Below, piece after piece: positions 44,216 to 53,887 of a DNA stretch of 64,000 nt (the stretch's first letter is position 1; each line of letters opens with the position of its first letter). The position numbers and the translations under genes were made by a program. This DNA comes from Chryseobacterium indologenes (GTDB taxonomy: Bacteria; Bacteroidota; Bacteroidia; Flavobacteriales; Weeksellaceae), in the NCBI RefSeq assembly GCF_018362995.1, contig NZ_CP074372.1, positions 744,001 to 808,000 on the forward strand, in the 5' to 3' direction. The notes below the pieces were generated by a model, which saw nothing but the letters and a program-made list of their open reading frames with translations, ran no database searches and had not been told where the DNA came from.

Positions 44216-45652
44216 ATGGAAAAAATACTGCTTACAGGAGCTACCGGCTATATCGGTAAAAGAATGATCAGTGTGATTGCCGCGCAGGGATATAAGGTCG
44301 TTTGCTGCTGCAGGGATACCGGTCGTTTTACAAGAGACATGGATATCGACGAACAGCTCATTGAAGTTATTGAAGTTGATTTTCTAAAGCCGGAAACACT
44401 TAAAAATATTCCGGAAGATATTGCAGGGGCTTACTATCTGATGCATTCCATGAGCAATACTACTGATTATGAAGACTCAGAAAAAAAATGTGCCACCAAC
44501 TTTTCCGGTTATATCGAGAAGACGCAATGTAAACATATTGTCTATCTGTCAGGGCTGGTGAATGAAAAAGAACTGTCAAAGCATTTGAATTCAAGGTTCG
44601 AAGTTGAAAAAATTCTGATGGACTGCAGGGTTCCCACAACAGTTCTTCGCGCAGGAATTATCATTGGGTCAGGAAGTTCATCATTTGAAATTATAAGGGA
44701 TCTCGTTGAAAAACTGCCTGTCATGGTAGCTCCCAAATGGCTGTATACCCAATGTCAGCCAATAGGAATTGCCAACGTGCTGGATTTCCTGATTTTTGTT
44801 TTGTTTCAAGAAGCTGCTTATCAGAAAAATTTTGACATTGGATGTGATGATGTACTGACTTACAAAGACATGTTGTTGCAGTTTGCACAAGTAAGAGGTC
44901 TTAAAAGAAAGATTTTTACACTGCCTGTAATGACGCCCAGGCTGTCTTCGTACTGGCTCTATTTTATTACTTCAACTTCTTACAATCTGGCCAAAGCATT
45001 GGTTGGAAGCATGAAGGTAGAAGTGGTCTGCCGTCCCGAAAGTCTTGCTGAGGTCAAATTAATTACCGGTGTGCAGCCGTTTTCATATGATACAGCATTG
45101 AAGAGAACTCTTGCAAAAATTCAGGCCAATGAAATCATTTCCAGCTGGAAAGACAGTTTCATCAGCAGCCGTAATGATTCAACCTTGAAACAATATCAGG
45201 ATGTACCGAAATACGGTTGTTTTACGGACCTGCGGAGTGAAGAGTATGATGACAGGGAAGCCTGTATGAGCCGGGTCTTTCAGTTAGGAGGCGATCATGG
45301 CTGGTATGGGCAGGATCTTTGGAAAATAAGAGGACTTTTTGATAAACTTGTTGGCGGTCCGGGACTGAGAAGAGGGCGCAGGCATCCTTCAGACCTTAAA
45401 GATGGTGATGCATTAGACTTCTGGCGGGTTTTATATGCTGACCGTAAGGAAGGCAAACTTATATTATTGGCTGAGATGAAGCTGCCCGGAGAAGCCTGGC
45501 TGATGTTTAAAATTTACAGAAATAAGATCTGGCAAAAAGCTGTATTTCGTCCAAAAGGCCTTTGGGGTAGATTGTATTGGTTCATGGTGCTGCCATTTCA
45601 TGGCTTTATCTTCAAAGGAATGATCAGAAACCTCAGTGGAAAGGAAAAGTGA
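44216..45652 (+). CDS. SDR/NAD(P)H-binding protein with DUF2867 domain
   Basis: 478 residues. N-terminal atypical SDR Rossmann domain (ILLTGATGYIGKRMISVIAAQGYKVVCCCRD; IVYLSGL; VLRAGIIIGSGSSSFEIIRDLVE) and C-terminal DUF2867 (about residues 320-478: FQLGGDHGWYGQDLWKIRGLFDKLVGGPGLRRGRRHP). The two-part arrangement is known from light- and stress-induced carotenoid operons. Substrate unknown. Fifty bases after ribA. Confidence 0.88.
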   Translation: MEKILLTGATGYIGKRMISVIAAQGYKVVCCCRDTGRFTRDMDIDEQLIEVIEVDFLKPETLKNIPEDIAGAYYLMHSMSNTTDYEDSEKKCATNFSGYIEKTQCKHIVYLSGLVNEKELSKHLNSRFEVEKILMDCRVPTTVLRAGIIIGSGSSSFEIIRDLVEKLPVMVAPKWLYTQCQPIGIANVLDFLIFVLFQEAAYQKNFDIGCDDVLTYKDMLLQFAQVRGLKRKIFTLPVMTPRLSSYWLYFITSTSYNLAKALVGSMKVEVVCRPESLAEVKLITGVQPFSYDTALKRTLAKIQANEIISSWKDSFISSRNDSTLKQYQDVPKYGCFTDLRSEEYDDREACMSRVFQLGGDHGWYGQDLWKIRGLFDKLVGGPGLRRGRRHPSDLKDGDALDFWRVLYADRKEGKLILLAEMKLPGEAWLMFKIYRNKIWQKAVFRPKGLWGRLYWFMVLPFHGFIFKGMIRNLSGKEK

Positions 45653-45752
45653 AATTCTTATTAACCTTAATTTTAAGAAAATTTTAACATGAGCTTTCTT
45701 TTTTAGGCATGAACATTGTTTATTTATATACCAAATACCTAAATATTATATT

Positions 45753-46052
45753 ATGAATAATTCAGATTACAACAAAGCGGAAAATGCAGTAGACCAAACA
45801 GAGAACTCTTTAAAAAATGCAGCTGATAATGCCAAGTGGAAGATCAGTGAGTTAGCAGATAAGGCTAAAGATTATATCAATGAAAAAAGAGATAATGATC
45901 AGGAGGCAACTCAGGAAGATTGGTTGGATAGAGTAAAATCCAACGTTTCCGATGCATGGGAAGACATTAAGGATAAAGCTGATGAAGCATGGGAAAAAAC
46001 TAAAGATGCCGCTGAAGATGTGAAGGCAGAATGGAGAAAAAAAACAAATTAA
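45753..46052 (+). CDS. LEA-like charged helical small protein
   Basis: 99 residues, no signal or membrane helix. Built from short amphipathic repeats rich in Ala, Lys, Asp, Glu and Trp: NAADNAKWKISELADKAKDY, VSDAWEDIKDKADEAWEK, TKDAAEDVKAEWRKK. This resembles LEA group 3 or apolipoprotein-like 11-mers that fold on membranes or on drying. Function inferred only. It is followed by a strong terminator and is the last gene of the operon or a separate short transcript after a 100-bp gap. Confidence 0.7.
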   Translation: MNNSDYNKAENAVDQTENSLKNAADNAKWKISELADKAKDYINEKRDNDQEATQEDWLDRVKSNVSDAWEDIKDKADEAWEKTKDAAEDVKAEWRKKTN

Positions 46053-46061
46053 AGTTAGTTT

Positions 46062-46100
46062 AAAAGCTGGCCGGAATTAAAAATTCCGGCCAGCTTTTTT
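46062..46100. terminator. Strong terminator closing the carotenoid operon
   Basis: Perfect 17-bp stem 46062-46078 with 46082-46098 (AAAAGCTGGCCGGAATT and complement), loop AAA, T run. Located between convergent genes; the longest perfect stem in the window. Confidence 0.92.
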
Positions 46101-46174
46101 GTTTTTATAGTTTATTTGTACTCTATTTTTTGAAAAAATAGGATAGGTTTATGAAATGAAATCCTACTTGCATT

Positions 46175-46792
46175 CTAATATAAAATCCTGCGGCCTTCAA
46201 GTTTTATCATTTCATTCTTTACCATTTTTTTTACCGTTCTGATGACCGTTTCAACTCTCAGTCCTGTAAGATCAGCAATTTGCTGGCGGGTAAGTTCTAT
46301 AGGAAAACAGTGTTGGCAGTCTCCGTCATGATAGCTTTTCAGATAATCCATTACCCCTTTCAGCCTTTGAATAGGATCTGCTAATGCCAGATTCCGGAGC
46401 ATTAAGTTGTTATAATACAGTCTTTGTGATAAACACATATTCATTTCCAGGGAAAGTTCCGGATTACTTTTAAGCATTTCCATGAAATTATCTTTGGGCA
46501 TCTTGATGATTTCTGTGGTCTGTAAACTTATCGCATTGGTAGGGTAAAGCTTTTCAATAAAAAGAAGAGGGTCCCCAAAACTTTGATTTTTGCCCAGTAT
46601 GTTATGAATAAATTCTTTTCCGTTTTCAGTAAAGGTGTTTAGTTTTACTTTTCCACTGATAATCTGAAAATAATACTGTGAATGATCACCTTCTTTGAAA
46701 ATAAACTCGTGAGCCTTATAGATGGCATTTTCGCCTCCGAATGAGTGAAGGATTTTCTCATCGATGTTCATGCAGCTTATTGTTTTTTTCAT
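46175..46792 (-). CDS. Crp/Fnr family transcriptional regulator
   Basis: 205 residues. N-terminal cyclic-nucleotide-binding-like beta barrel (FIFKEGDHSQYYFQIISGKVKLNTFTENGKEFIHNILGKNQSFGDPLLF) and C-terminal winged helix (IELTRQQIADLTGLRVETVIRTVKKMVKNEMIKLEGRRILY). No Fnr-type cysteine cluster, so no iron-sulfur sensing is expected. Met8 is a second possible start. It is the intact homologue of the pseudogene at 35124-35717. Divergent from the signalling operon. Confidence 0.9.
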   Translation of the reverse strand: MKKTISCMNIDEKILHSFGGENAIYKAHEFIFKEGDHSQYYFQIISGKVKLNTFTENGKEFIHNILGKNQSFGDPLLFIEKLYPTNAISLQTTEIIKMPKDNFMEMLKSNPELSLEMNMCLSQRLYYNNLMLRNLALADPIQRLKGVMDYLKSYHDGDCQHCFPIELTRQQIADLTGLRVETVIRTVKKMVKNEMIKLEGRRILY

Positions 46793-46916
46793 AATTATGA
46801 TTTTTCTGAAAATTATAGAGATTTTTTAAGACTATAAATAATTTCAATCCTTATGCCATTGATGTTTTTCTTGAAAAATGTGGTATGAATTCCTTATGCA
46901 TAAACCTTTAAAAATT

Positions 46917-46947
46917 ACTGTTTTTTCAAATATTGTGAGTATTTTTG
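46917..46947 (+). promoter_or_regulatory. Candidate promoter of the hybrid kinase/CheRB operon
   Basis: TATTTTTG at 46940-46947 matches TAnnTTTG; ACTG at 46917-46920 is a weak -33 with a 19-bp spacer. It lies 40 bases before ATG 46988. Confidence 0.45.
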
Positions 46948-46987
46948 AGGCTAAAGTATCCGTAACTAATTATTGATTTTAACTTCT

Positions 46988-48460
46988 ATGATTTTAATTG
47001 TTGATGACAACCAAAGCAATCTTTATTCACTTCAAAAATTGCTTGAATCTAAAGATTTCCAGGTTGAAACGGCCGGCTCCGGCGAAGAGGCTCTTGGTAA
47101 AGCATTGAAAAATGACTATGCCTTAATTATTTTAGATGTTCAGATGCCTGATATGGATGGCTTTGAAGTTGCAGAAACGCTTGCAGACTACAGTAAAACC
47201 AAAGATGTTCCTATTATATTCTTATCCGCTGTTAATACCGATAAAAAATTCATCACTCAAGGTTACGCTTCTGGGGGTAAAGACTACGTAACGAAGCCTG
47301 TAGATCCTGAAATCCTTCTGCTTAAAGTAAAAACTTTCTATAATCTCCAGGAGCAGAATATTGCAATGAAAAAGACACAGCAGAATCTGGAACTGGAAGT
47401 GAAAGGAAGAAGGGAATCCCAGGTAACAATGAAATCCCAGATTGATCATTTTCATCTCATGCTGGAATCTCTTCCACAGATTGCATTTACCCTAAATGAA
47501 GAAGGAATTGTTGATTTCGTTAACGGTAAATGGTATCAGTATTCTGACAATGAGCAGGATTTCCCTGAAACACATCCCGATGATCATAATATAATCGAAG
47601 AACTGGAGAGGTGCAGGAAAAAAGGAAAAGCCCTGGAACTAGAGATCAGAATTAAAAATATTATTTCAGGTCATTACCGGTATCATTTGCTTAGAGTAAC
47701 CCCTGTATATGATGAACACCGTATTAAAAACTGGGTGGGAACATTTACAGATATCGATGATCAGAAAAAAGTGGAAAAAGAAAAAGATGAATTCTTAAGT
47801 ATTGCAAGCCATGAATTAAAAACTCCTTTAACCAGCATTAAAGCCTATGTTCAGCTACTGGAAAGAAAACTGAAATTAGATAAAGAAAGTCCCGAAGCAG
47901 GATTTGTTACAAAAGTTCAGACGCAGATTGAAAAGCTGAATACGCTGATCACCGATCTTCTGGATGTATCAAAAATTGAAAACGGGAAACTGAAAATCAA
48001 TAAAAAGCCGGTTAATCTGGAAAATGTGATCAGTAATGCGATTGAAACCATATTACAGACTCATGAGCAACAGGTAAAAATAGAGCGCCACGGAACAAAA
48101 CCTGATATTTTAATTCCTTTGGATGAGATCCGTATCGAGCAGGTACTGATTAATTTTCTCACCAATGCTGTCAAATATTCACCTCATAATAATCAGGTGA
48201 TCGTTACCACTTTTGTAGACCATGAAGCTCAGGAAGTGAGAGTCAATGTAACTGATTTCGGGATTGGAATTCCTGATTTTAAGCAGGATGCGGTATTCAA
48301 GAAATTCTATCGTGTGGAAGAATCTTCACTGCAGTTCCAGGGGATGGGAATCGGACTGTTTATATGCTCTGAAATCATCAAACAACACCACGGAACTGTT
48401 GGTGTTTCCAGTATCGTAGATGAAGGTTCTACATTTTATTTTACCCTACCATTAAATTAA
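46988..48460 (+). CDS. Hybrid response regulator / histidine kinase (REC-PAS-HK)
   Basis: 490 residues from ATG 46988 (MILIVDDNQSNLYSLQKLL); the TTG at 46973 is unlikely. N-terminal receiver domain with Asp50 in IILDVQMPDMDG and KPVD late in the domain, a linker helix, a PAS domain (about 150-255, MLESLPQIAFTLNEEGIVDFVNGKW), dimerisation domain with His275 in IASHELKTPLTS, and HATPase (NFLTNAVKYS, DFGIGIPDF, GMGIGLFICSEIIKQH). Cytosolic. An input receiver in front of a kinase suggests it works downstream of another kinase. Confidence 0.93.
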   Translation: MILIVDDNQSNLYSLQKLLESKDFQVETAGSGEEALGKALKNDYALIILDVQMPDMDGFEVAETLADYSKTKDVPIIFLSAVNTDKKFITQGYASGGKDYVTKPVDPEILLLKVKTFYNLQEQNIAMKKTQQNLELEVKGRRESQVTMKSQIDHFHLMLESLPQIAFTLNEEGIVDFVNGKWYQYSDNEQDFPETHPDDHNIIEELERCRKKGKALELEIRIKNIISGHYRYHLLRVTPVYDEHRIKNWVGTFTDIDDQKKVEKEKDEFLSIASHELKTPLTSIKAYVQLLERKLKLDKESPEAGFVTKVQTQIEKLNTLITDLLDVSKIENGKLKINKKPVNLENVISNAIETILQTHEQQVKIERHGTKPDILIPLDEIRIEQVLINFLTNAVKYSPHNNQVIVTTFVDHEAQEVRVNVTDFGIGIPDFKQDAVFKKFYRVEESSLQFQGMGIGLFICSEIIKQHHGTVGVSSIVDEGSTFYFTLPLN

Positions 48461-48465
48461 TTTTC

Positions 48466-51400
48466 ATGCCGAAAAAAATTATACGAAATCTCCAGTTTGG
48501 AATAGGTCTTTCGCTTCTGATATTGATAGCGAGTTCAGTAGCCTCTTACTGGAGTATTCAAAATCAAATGAGTCACCGTGAGAGCCTTTCCAAAAGCAGG
48601 CGTTCTGTAACGGCTGTTAAGGATGTTCTGGTAGCATTACTTGATGCCGAAACAGGTAACAGAGGCTATCAGCTGACCGGAAGAGAAGATTTTCTCGAAC
48701 CTTATAAGCGCGGATTAAGAGAATATTCCAAAGCTTTGGTGCTTGCAGAATCATTAGGGGTGCAGGATAAAAACCAACAGGAAAGACTTGCCGGATTAAA
48801 AGTAGCAGTCGGCCAGGTGATGGATAACCTTAAAAACCTGGTGGAAAACAGGCGGAAGGGCGTTGTGATGACCCAACAGCAAATCGTTACCGGCAAAGCT
48901 TATATGGACGAATGCCGTAAAATTGTAAAAGATTTTATTCAGTATGAAGAAAGTCAGGTTGAAATCAAAAACAAGGATTTAACACGCTCATCAGAAACAA
49001 CAGTTCTTTTTATTGTTTTTTCTGCATTGGCTGCGGTAGTAGTTACTACATTTTTCTATTTTAAAATGCGTGCCGACCTGATCAGGAGGGATGAACTGGA
49101 GAAAATGCTCAGAGATAAAGATCAGGAAATGACACGCCGTGTCAGCGCCATTCAAAAAATAGCAAACAGAGTAGCCAATGGTGATTACAGTGAGAAAGCC
49201 GTGGATAACTCGGAGGATGACCTTGGAGATCTTGTAGAATCCCTGAACCACATGACCGAATCTCTGAAAACATCTTTTGATAAAATTAATAAAAGCGATT
49301 GGCGTCAGAAAGGACTTGCTTTACTGAATGAATCCCTTGTCGGAAATAAATCAGTAAAAGAAGTATCTAATAAAGCTTTAAGCCAGCTGATTGAATACGG
49401 AAACTGCATCAACGGTTCATTGTATCTTTTTGACGAAGGCATTTTAAAACTTAACAATGCATTCGGGCTGGAAGCGAATATGAAAAAAACGTTTGAGCAA
49501 GGGGAAGGAATGGTAGGGCAGGCTTTTAAGAATGCTAAAACGCAGGTATACAATAATCTTCATGAAGATGATTTTGTAGTAACTTTTGCCAGCAGTACCA
49601 TTAAGATCTATGGAATCATTCTGATACCTGTTTTTGCAGACGGTCATGTGATAGGAGTTATAGAATTAGGGTCTACCTCTAATTTTGAGGAAGACAGAAT
49701 CAGCTATTTTGAAGAATGCAGCGTGAATATAGGAATAGCCCTGAATGCAGCAAAAGGAAGAGAGAAAGAACAGCAGCTGCTGGAAGAAACTCAGGCGCAG
49801 TCTGAAGAACTGCAGGTACAGCACTCAGAACTTGAGAATCTCAATACCGAACTGGAAGCACAAACGCAAAAGCTTCAGGCTTCAGAAGAAGAATTGAAGG
49901 TGCAGCAGGAAGAACTGATGCAGGCCAATGCAGAATTGGAAGAACGCTCACGATTACTGGAAGAAAAAAATCATTTGATTGCTGAACGTAACAATGAGAT
50001 TCAGAAGAAAGTGGAAGAGCTGGCACTCAGTACCAAATATAAGTCTGAATTTCTTGCCAACATGTCTCATGAATTGAGAACGCCTCTTAATTCAATCCTT
50101 CTATTATCAAGATTAATGACAGAAAATCCTGATGAGAATCTTAATGAAGATCAGATAGAATCTGCAAGAGTTATTCAAAGCTCAGGAACAAGTTTACTAA
50201 CGTTAATAGATGAAATTCTTGACCTGGCAAAAATAGAATCAGGAAAAATGACCCTGGAATACCAGGAAGTTATTGTTGAAGATATCATAAAAGATCTGAA
50301 AAGTCTTTTCAGTCCTGTATTTCAGGAGAAAACACTTCCTTTCAACATTGAGATTGATTCAGAAGTGCAGCCCGTTATTGAAAGTGACAGACTCCGTATT
50401 GATCAGGTACTAAGAAACCTGCTGTCCAATGCTTTGAAATTTACCACAAAAGGAAGCATTGATTTACATGTTAAAAAACACTCTGAAAAACCTGATTTTA
50501 TTATATTTTCAGTGAAAGATACCGGTATCGGAATAGCAGAAGACAAACAGAAAATTATCTTTGAAGCATTCCAGCAGGCTGATGGATCTACAAAAAGAAA
50601 ATTTGGAGGTACCGGGCTGGGTCTTTCTATAAGCCGTGAAATTGCGAGACTTTTAGGAGGCGAGCTGACTTTGAAAAGCGAAGTGAATAAAGGCAGTGAA
50701 TTCAGTTTTACTATTCCTGTACATCCTGTAGCTGAGATTGTTCAGTCTGAAACCGATCCGGATCTGGTAGAAATTATTCGGGAAGATGTTGAGGAAATTC
50801 AGAATATCCTTGATGAAGGCGAAAGTAAACATATAAACACTTTAGAAATTCCTGAAGATGTGGCAGACGACCGGGATAATATTCAGGAGGGTGATAAAAT
50901 TATTTTGATTATTGAAGATGATACCAATTTTGCAAAAGCTTTATTGAAATATGCCCATTTACAAAACTATAAAGGTATTGTAGTGGTAAGAGGAGATTAT
51001 GCTCTGTCAGCTGCCCGGCAGTATCATCCCCATGCTATTTTACTGGATGTTCAGCTTCCCGTAAAGGATGGGTGGGAAGTGATGGATGAACTGAAGTCTG
51101 ATACCACTGTAAAAAATATTCCGGTACATATGATGTCTGCCCTGCATGTGAAAAAAGAAAGCCTTATGAAAGGAGCGGTAGACTTTATCAATAAACCTGT
51201 TGCTCTGGATAAAATGACCGATGTATTCAGGAAAATTGAAGAAGCATTACAAAAAGGGCCTCAAAAAGTTTTAATTGTTGAAGAAAACGCCAAACATGCC
51301 AGCGCATTGTCTTATTTCCTGAGTAATTTTAATATTTCATTATCAGTAGAACATAATGTAGAGGATAGTGTAAAAGCGCTCACTTCAGATCTTGTTGACT

Positions 51401-52068
51401 GCGTTATTCTGGATATTGGAAGCACAAAAGGAAATGATTACCACGTCATAGAATCAATCAAAAGTTATGAAGGGCTGGAAAATCTGCCGATCATTATTTT
51501 TACTGAACATCATTTGTCTAAAGAAGAAGAGCTGAAAATAAAACAGTATGCAGATTCTATTGTTGTGAAAACAGCACATTCCTATCAGAGAATTTTAGAC
51601 GAGGTAGGTTTATTCTTACATTTGGTGGAAGAAAAAAACAGTTCGGCTGAAACTACCACAAGCAGAATGCTCGGCTCTTTAACAGAAGTTCTGAGTGGTA
51701 AAAAAGTACTCATTACTGACGATGATGTCCGAAATATTTTTTCCTTAACCAAGGCACTGGAAAAATATAAAGTTGAAGTCATTGTAGCAATGGATGGAAA
51801 GCACGCTTTGGAACAAATTAGCCACCATCCTGACATAGACGTTATTTTGATGGATATGATGATGCCGGAAATGGATGGCTACGAAACAATAAAGCAGATA
51901 AGAAAAATGCCGGCCTATAAAAGATTGCCTATTATAGCGGTAACTGCCAAATCTATGATTGGAGAACGTGAAAAATGTATAACAGCAGGAGCTTCGGATT
52001 ATATCTCAAAACCGGTAGATATTGATCAGTTATTATCACTCCTTCGTGTTTGGTTGTATGAAAGTTAA
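48466..52068 (+). CDS. Large hybrid sensor histidine kinase (CHASE3-HAMP-GAF-HK-REC-REC-REC)
   Basis: 1200 residues. TM1 about 10-30, CHASE3 about 38-175 (LLDAETGNRGYQLTGREDFLEPY), TM2 about 178-198, HAMP about 220-275, GAF about 290-435, a long Glu/Gln-rich coiled coil about 435-530, dimerisation domain with His535 (MSHELRTPLNS), HATPase about 640-755 (GTGLGLSISREIARLLGG), then three receivers with Asp861 (LLDVQLP), Asp983 (ILDIGSTKG, atypical) and Asp1130 (LMDMMMPEMDGYE). Six bases after the first kinase. The receptor part is periplasmic. Confidence 0.94.
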   Translation: MPKKIIRNLQFGIGLSLLILIASSVASYWSIQNQMSHRESLSKSRRSVTAVKDVLVALLDAETGNRGYQLTGREDFLEPYKRGLREYSKALVLAESLGVQDKNQQERLAGLKVAVGQVMDNLKNLVENRRKGVVMTQQQIVTGKAYMDECRKIVKDFIQYEESQVEIKNKDLTRSSETTVLFIVFSALAAVVVTTFFYFKMRADLIRRDELEKMLRDKDQEMTRRVSAIQKIANRVANGDYSEKAVDNSEDDLGDLVESLNHMTESLKTSFDKINKSDWRQKGLALLNESLVGNKSVKEVSNKALSQLIEYGNCINGSLYLFDEGILKLNNAFGLEANMKKTFEQGEGMVGQAFKNAKTQVYNNLHEDDFVVTFASSTIKIYGIILIPVFADGHVIGVIELGSTSNFEEDRISYFEECSVNIGIALNAAKGREKEQQLLEETQAQSEELQVQHSELENLNTELEAQTQKLQASEEELKVQQEELMQANAELEERSRLLEEKNHLIAERNNEIQKKVEELALSTKYKSEFLANMSHELRTPLNSILLLSRLMTENPDENLNEDQIESARVIQSSGTSLLTLIDEILDLAKIESGKMTLEYQEVIVEDIIKDLKSLFSPVFQEKTLPFNIEIDSEVQPVIESDRLRIDQVLRNLLSNALKFTTKGSIDLHVKKHSEKPDFIIFSVKDTGIGIAEDKQKIIFEAFQQADGSTKRKFGGTGLGLSISREIARLLGGELTLKSEVNKGSEFSFTIPVHPVAEIVQSETDPDLVEIIREDVEEIQNILDEGESKHINTLEIPEDVADDRDNIQEGDKIILIIEDDTNFAKALLKYAHLQNYKGIVVVRGDYALSAARQYHPHAILLDVQLPVKDGWEVMDELKSDTTVKNIPVHMMSALHVKKESLMKGAVDFINKPVALDKMTDVFRKIEEALQKGPQKVLIVEENAKHASALSYFLSNFNISLSVEHNVEDSVKALTSDLVDCVILDIGSTKGNDYHVIESIKSYEGLENLPIIIFTEHHLSKEEELKIKQYADSIVVKTAHSYQRILDEVGLFLHLVEEKNSSAETTTSRMLGSLTEVLSGKKVLITDDDVRNIFSLTKALEKYKVEVIVAMDGKHALEQISHHPDIDVILMDMMMPEMDGYETIKQIRKMPAYKRLPIIAVTAKSMIGEREKCITAGASDYISKPVDIDQLLSLLRVWLYES

Positions 52069-52083
52069 ACAGATAAAATTCTG

Positions 52084-52449
52084 ATGAATAAGAAAGTCTT
52101 AATTGTGGATGATGATCCACGCAATATATTTGCATTAAAACTAACCCTTAAAGCCCGTGGGTATGCAGTTGAATCCTGTACAATGGCTCAGGAAGCTTTA
52201 GAAATTCTGAAGTCAAACCCTAAGTTTTCTGTTGTTCTTATGGACATGATGATGCCTGGGATAGACGGGTATGAAGCTGTAAGAATGATAAGAGATATTC
52301 AGGAAATCAAGCACGTTCCGGTTATTGCTGTCACCGCGCAGGCTATGCCTGAAGACCGCCAGAAATGTCTGGAAGCAGGAGCTGATGATTACGTCTCAAA
52401 ACCAATTGACGTGGATCTTTTAATAACAGCAATAGAAAAACTATCATAG
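52084..52449 (+). CDS. Single-domain response regulator
   Basis: 121 residues, receiver only. Acidic pocket DDDP near residues 9-12, phosphoacceptor Asp54 in VLMDMMMPGIDGYE, VTAQAM and SKPID at the end. CheY/Spo0F-like phosphate carrier. Very similar to the last receiver of the kinase 16 bp upstream, so probably derived from it. The stop directly abuts the cheR start. Confidence 0.93.
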   Translation: MNKKVLIVDDDPRNIFALKLTLKARGYAVESCTMAQEALEILKSNPKFSVVLMDMMMPGIDGYEAVRMIRDIQEIKHVPVIAVTAQAMPEDRQKCLEAGADDYVSKPIDVDLLITAIEKLS

Positions 52450-53280
52450 ATGCTGGAACCAAGTATCATAAAAGATGAAGAAATAGAATATCTCATCAGA
52501 GATGTTTATGATAGGTATGGCTATGACTTTTCCGGTTATAGCAGAGCTTCATTTAAAAGAAGAGTGAACCGTATATGTCTTTTAGACAGGTTTACCAGCT
52601 TTGCAGAGCTCAGATATAAAGTTATGAATGATACTGAGTACTTAAAACGTTTTGTAGAAGAAGTTACAGTAAATGTTACGGAAATGTTCAGGGATCCTTC
52701 TTTTTTCAAAACACTGCGGGATCATATACTGCCTCAGTTAGGTACCTATCCGCTGATCAGGATATGGATTGCAGGATGTTCAACCGGAGAAGAAGCATAT
52801 TCTATAGCCATTCTGCTGAAAGAAGCCGGTCTTTACAGTAAATCTCTGATTTATGGGACCGATTTGAACCCCGCCGTTCTTGAAACAGCCAGAGCCGGTA
52901 TTTTCCCTTTGCAGCAGATGAAACTGTACTCGGAGAACTATATGCTTTCTGGTGGGTTAAAAGACTTTTCGGATTATTATACTGCTAATTATGATAGTGT
53001 AAGATTTGATAAAAGCTTACAGGAAAAATTGATTTTATCAACACATAACCTTGTTTCAGACAGCTCTTTTAATAGTTTTCAGCTGATTGTGTGCAGGAAT
53101 GTATTGATTTATTTTGACAGAGAGCTTCAGGAAAGGGTGTTCAGGCTTTTTGATGATAGCCTGGAGAATTTAGGTTTTCTCGCATTGGGAGCGAAAGAAA
53201 CCCTTCGTTTTTCTGCTATTGACAAAAATTATCATCAGGTTGAAGATCAGAAAATCTGGAAAAAAATTGATCACCATTAA
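52450..53280 (+). CDS. cheR: CheR-type protein-glutamate O-methyltransferase
   Basis: 276 residues. N-terminal helical domain (YGYDFSGYSRASFKRRVNRICL), then SAM-binding WIAGCSTGEEAYSIAILLKEA, GTDLNPAVLETARAGIF, and CRNVLIYFDRELQERV. Methylates glutamates using S-adenosylmethionine. No chemoreceptor, CheA or CheW is nearby, and flavobacteria do not use flagellar chemotaxis, so a signalling role on the local kinases is more likely. Confidence 0.92.
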   Translation: MLEPSIIKDEEIEYLIRDVYDRYGYDFSGYSRASFKRRVNRICLLDRFTSFAELRYKVMNDTEYLKRFVEEVTVNVTEMFRDPSFFKTLRDHILPQLGTYPLIRIWIAGCSTGEEAYSIAILLKEAGLYSKSLIYGTDLNPAVLETARAGIFPLQQMKLYSENYMLSGGLKDFSDYYTANYDSVRFDKSLQEKLILSTHNLVSDSSFNSFQLIVCRNVLIYFDRELQERVFRLFDDSLENLGFLALGAKETLRFSAIDKNYHQVEDQKIWKKIDHH

Positions 53281-53290
53281 TAATTACGGA

Positions 53291-53860
53291 ATGAAATCAC
53301 CAACCAATACAGAATTAATTGTTATCGGAGGATCGGCAGGAAGTTTACAGGTTATTATAGAAATGATCAAAAACCTCGGTAATACCATCCCTGCTCCCAT
53401 TGTACTTGTGATGCACCGCAAAGCTCAATCCGGAGATATTCTGCGGACTTTACTGCAGCAGTTTACGGAAATACCGGTCATAGAGGTTGAAGATAAAACT
53501 GCAGTTGACGATAACACCATATATATTGTTCCTGCAGATTATCATTTGCTGTTTGAGAATACTCAATGGATGTCATTGGACAGCTCGGAAAAAATGAATT
53601 ATTCCCGGCCGTCTATAGATGTTACTTTCCGGTCTGCAGCAGAAATTTATGGAGACAATCTGATAGGTATCCTTTTATCGGGAGCCAATGCTGATGGGGT
53701 AGAAGGATTAAGCTATATTAAGAGGAATAATGGGCAGGTCTGGATTCAGGATCCGGAAACAGCAGAGGTGGAATTTATGCCCAAACATGCCATAGAAGAA
53801 ATTGAATATGATTTAATTATCACCCCCGCGGATTTAGCGGATTATATAAAACAATTATAA
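53291..53860 (+). CDS. CheB-type methylesterase without receiver domain
   Basis: 189 residues from ATG 53291, 10 bp after cheR; an earlier in-frame start overlaps cheR. The catalytic Ser15 is in VIGGSAGSLQV, His42 in VLVMHRKAQSGD, and the aspartate region in LLSGANADGVEGLSYI. The usual N-terminal CheY-like domain is absent, so it is not directly switched by phosphorylation. Removes methyl groups or deamidates glutamine on target coiled coils. Confidence 0.9.
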   Translation: MKSPTNTELIVIGGSAGSLQVIIEMIKNLGNTIPAPIVLVMHRKAQSGDILRTLLQQFTEIPVIEVEDKTAVDDNTIYIVPADYHLLFENTQWMSLDSSEKMNYSRPSIDVTFRSAAEIYGDNLIGILLSGANADGVEGLSYIKRNNGQVWIQDPETAEVEFMPKHAIEEIEYDLIITPADLADYIKQL

Positions 53861-53887
53861 TATTTAAGAATAGATAATCTACATAAT

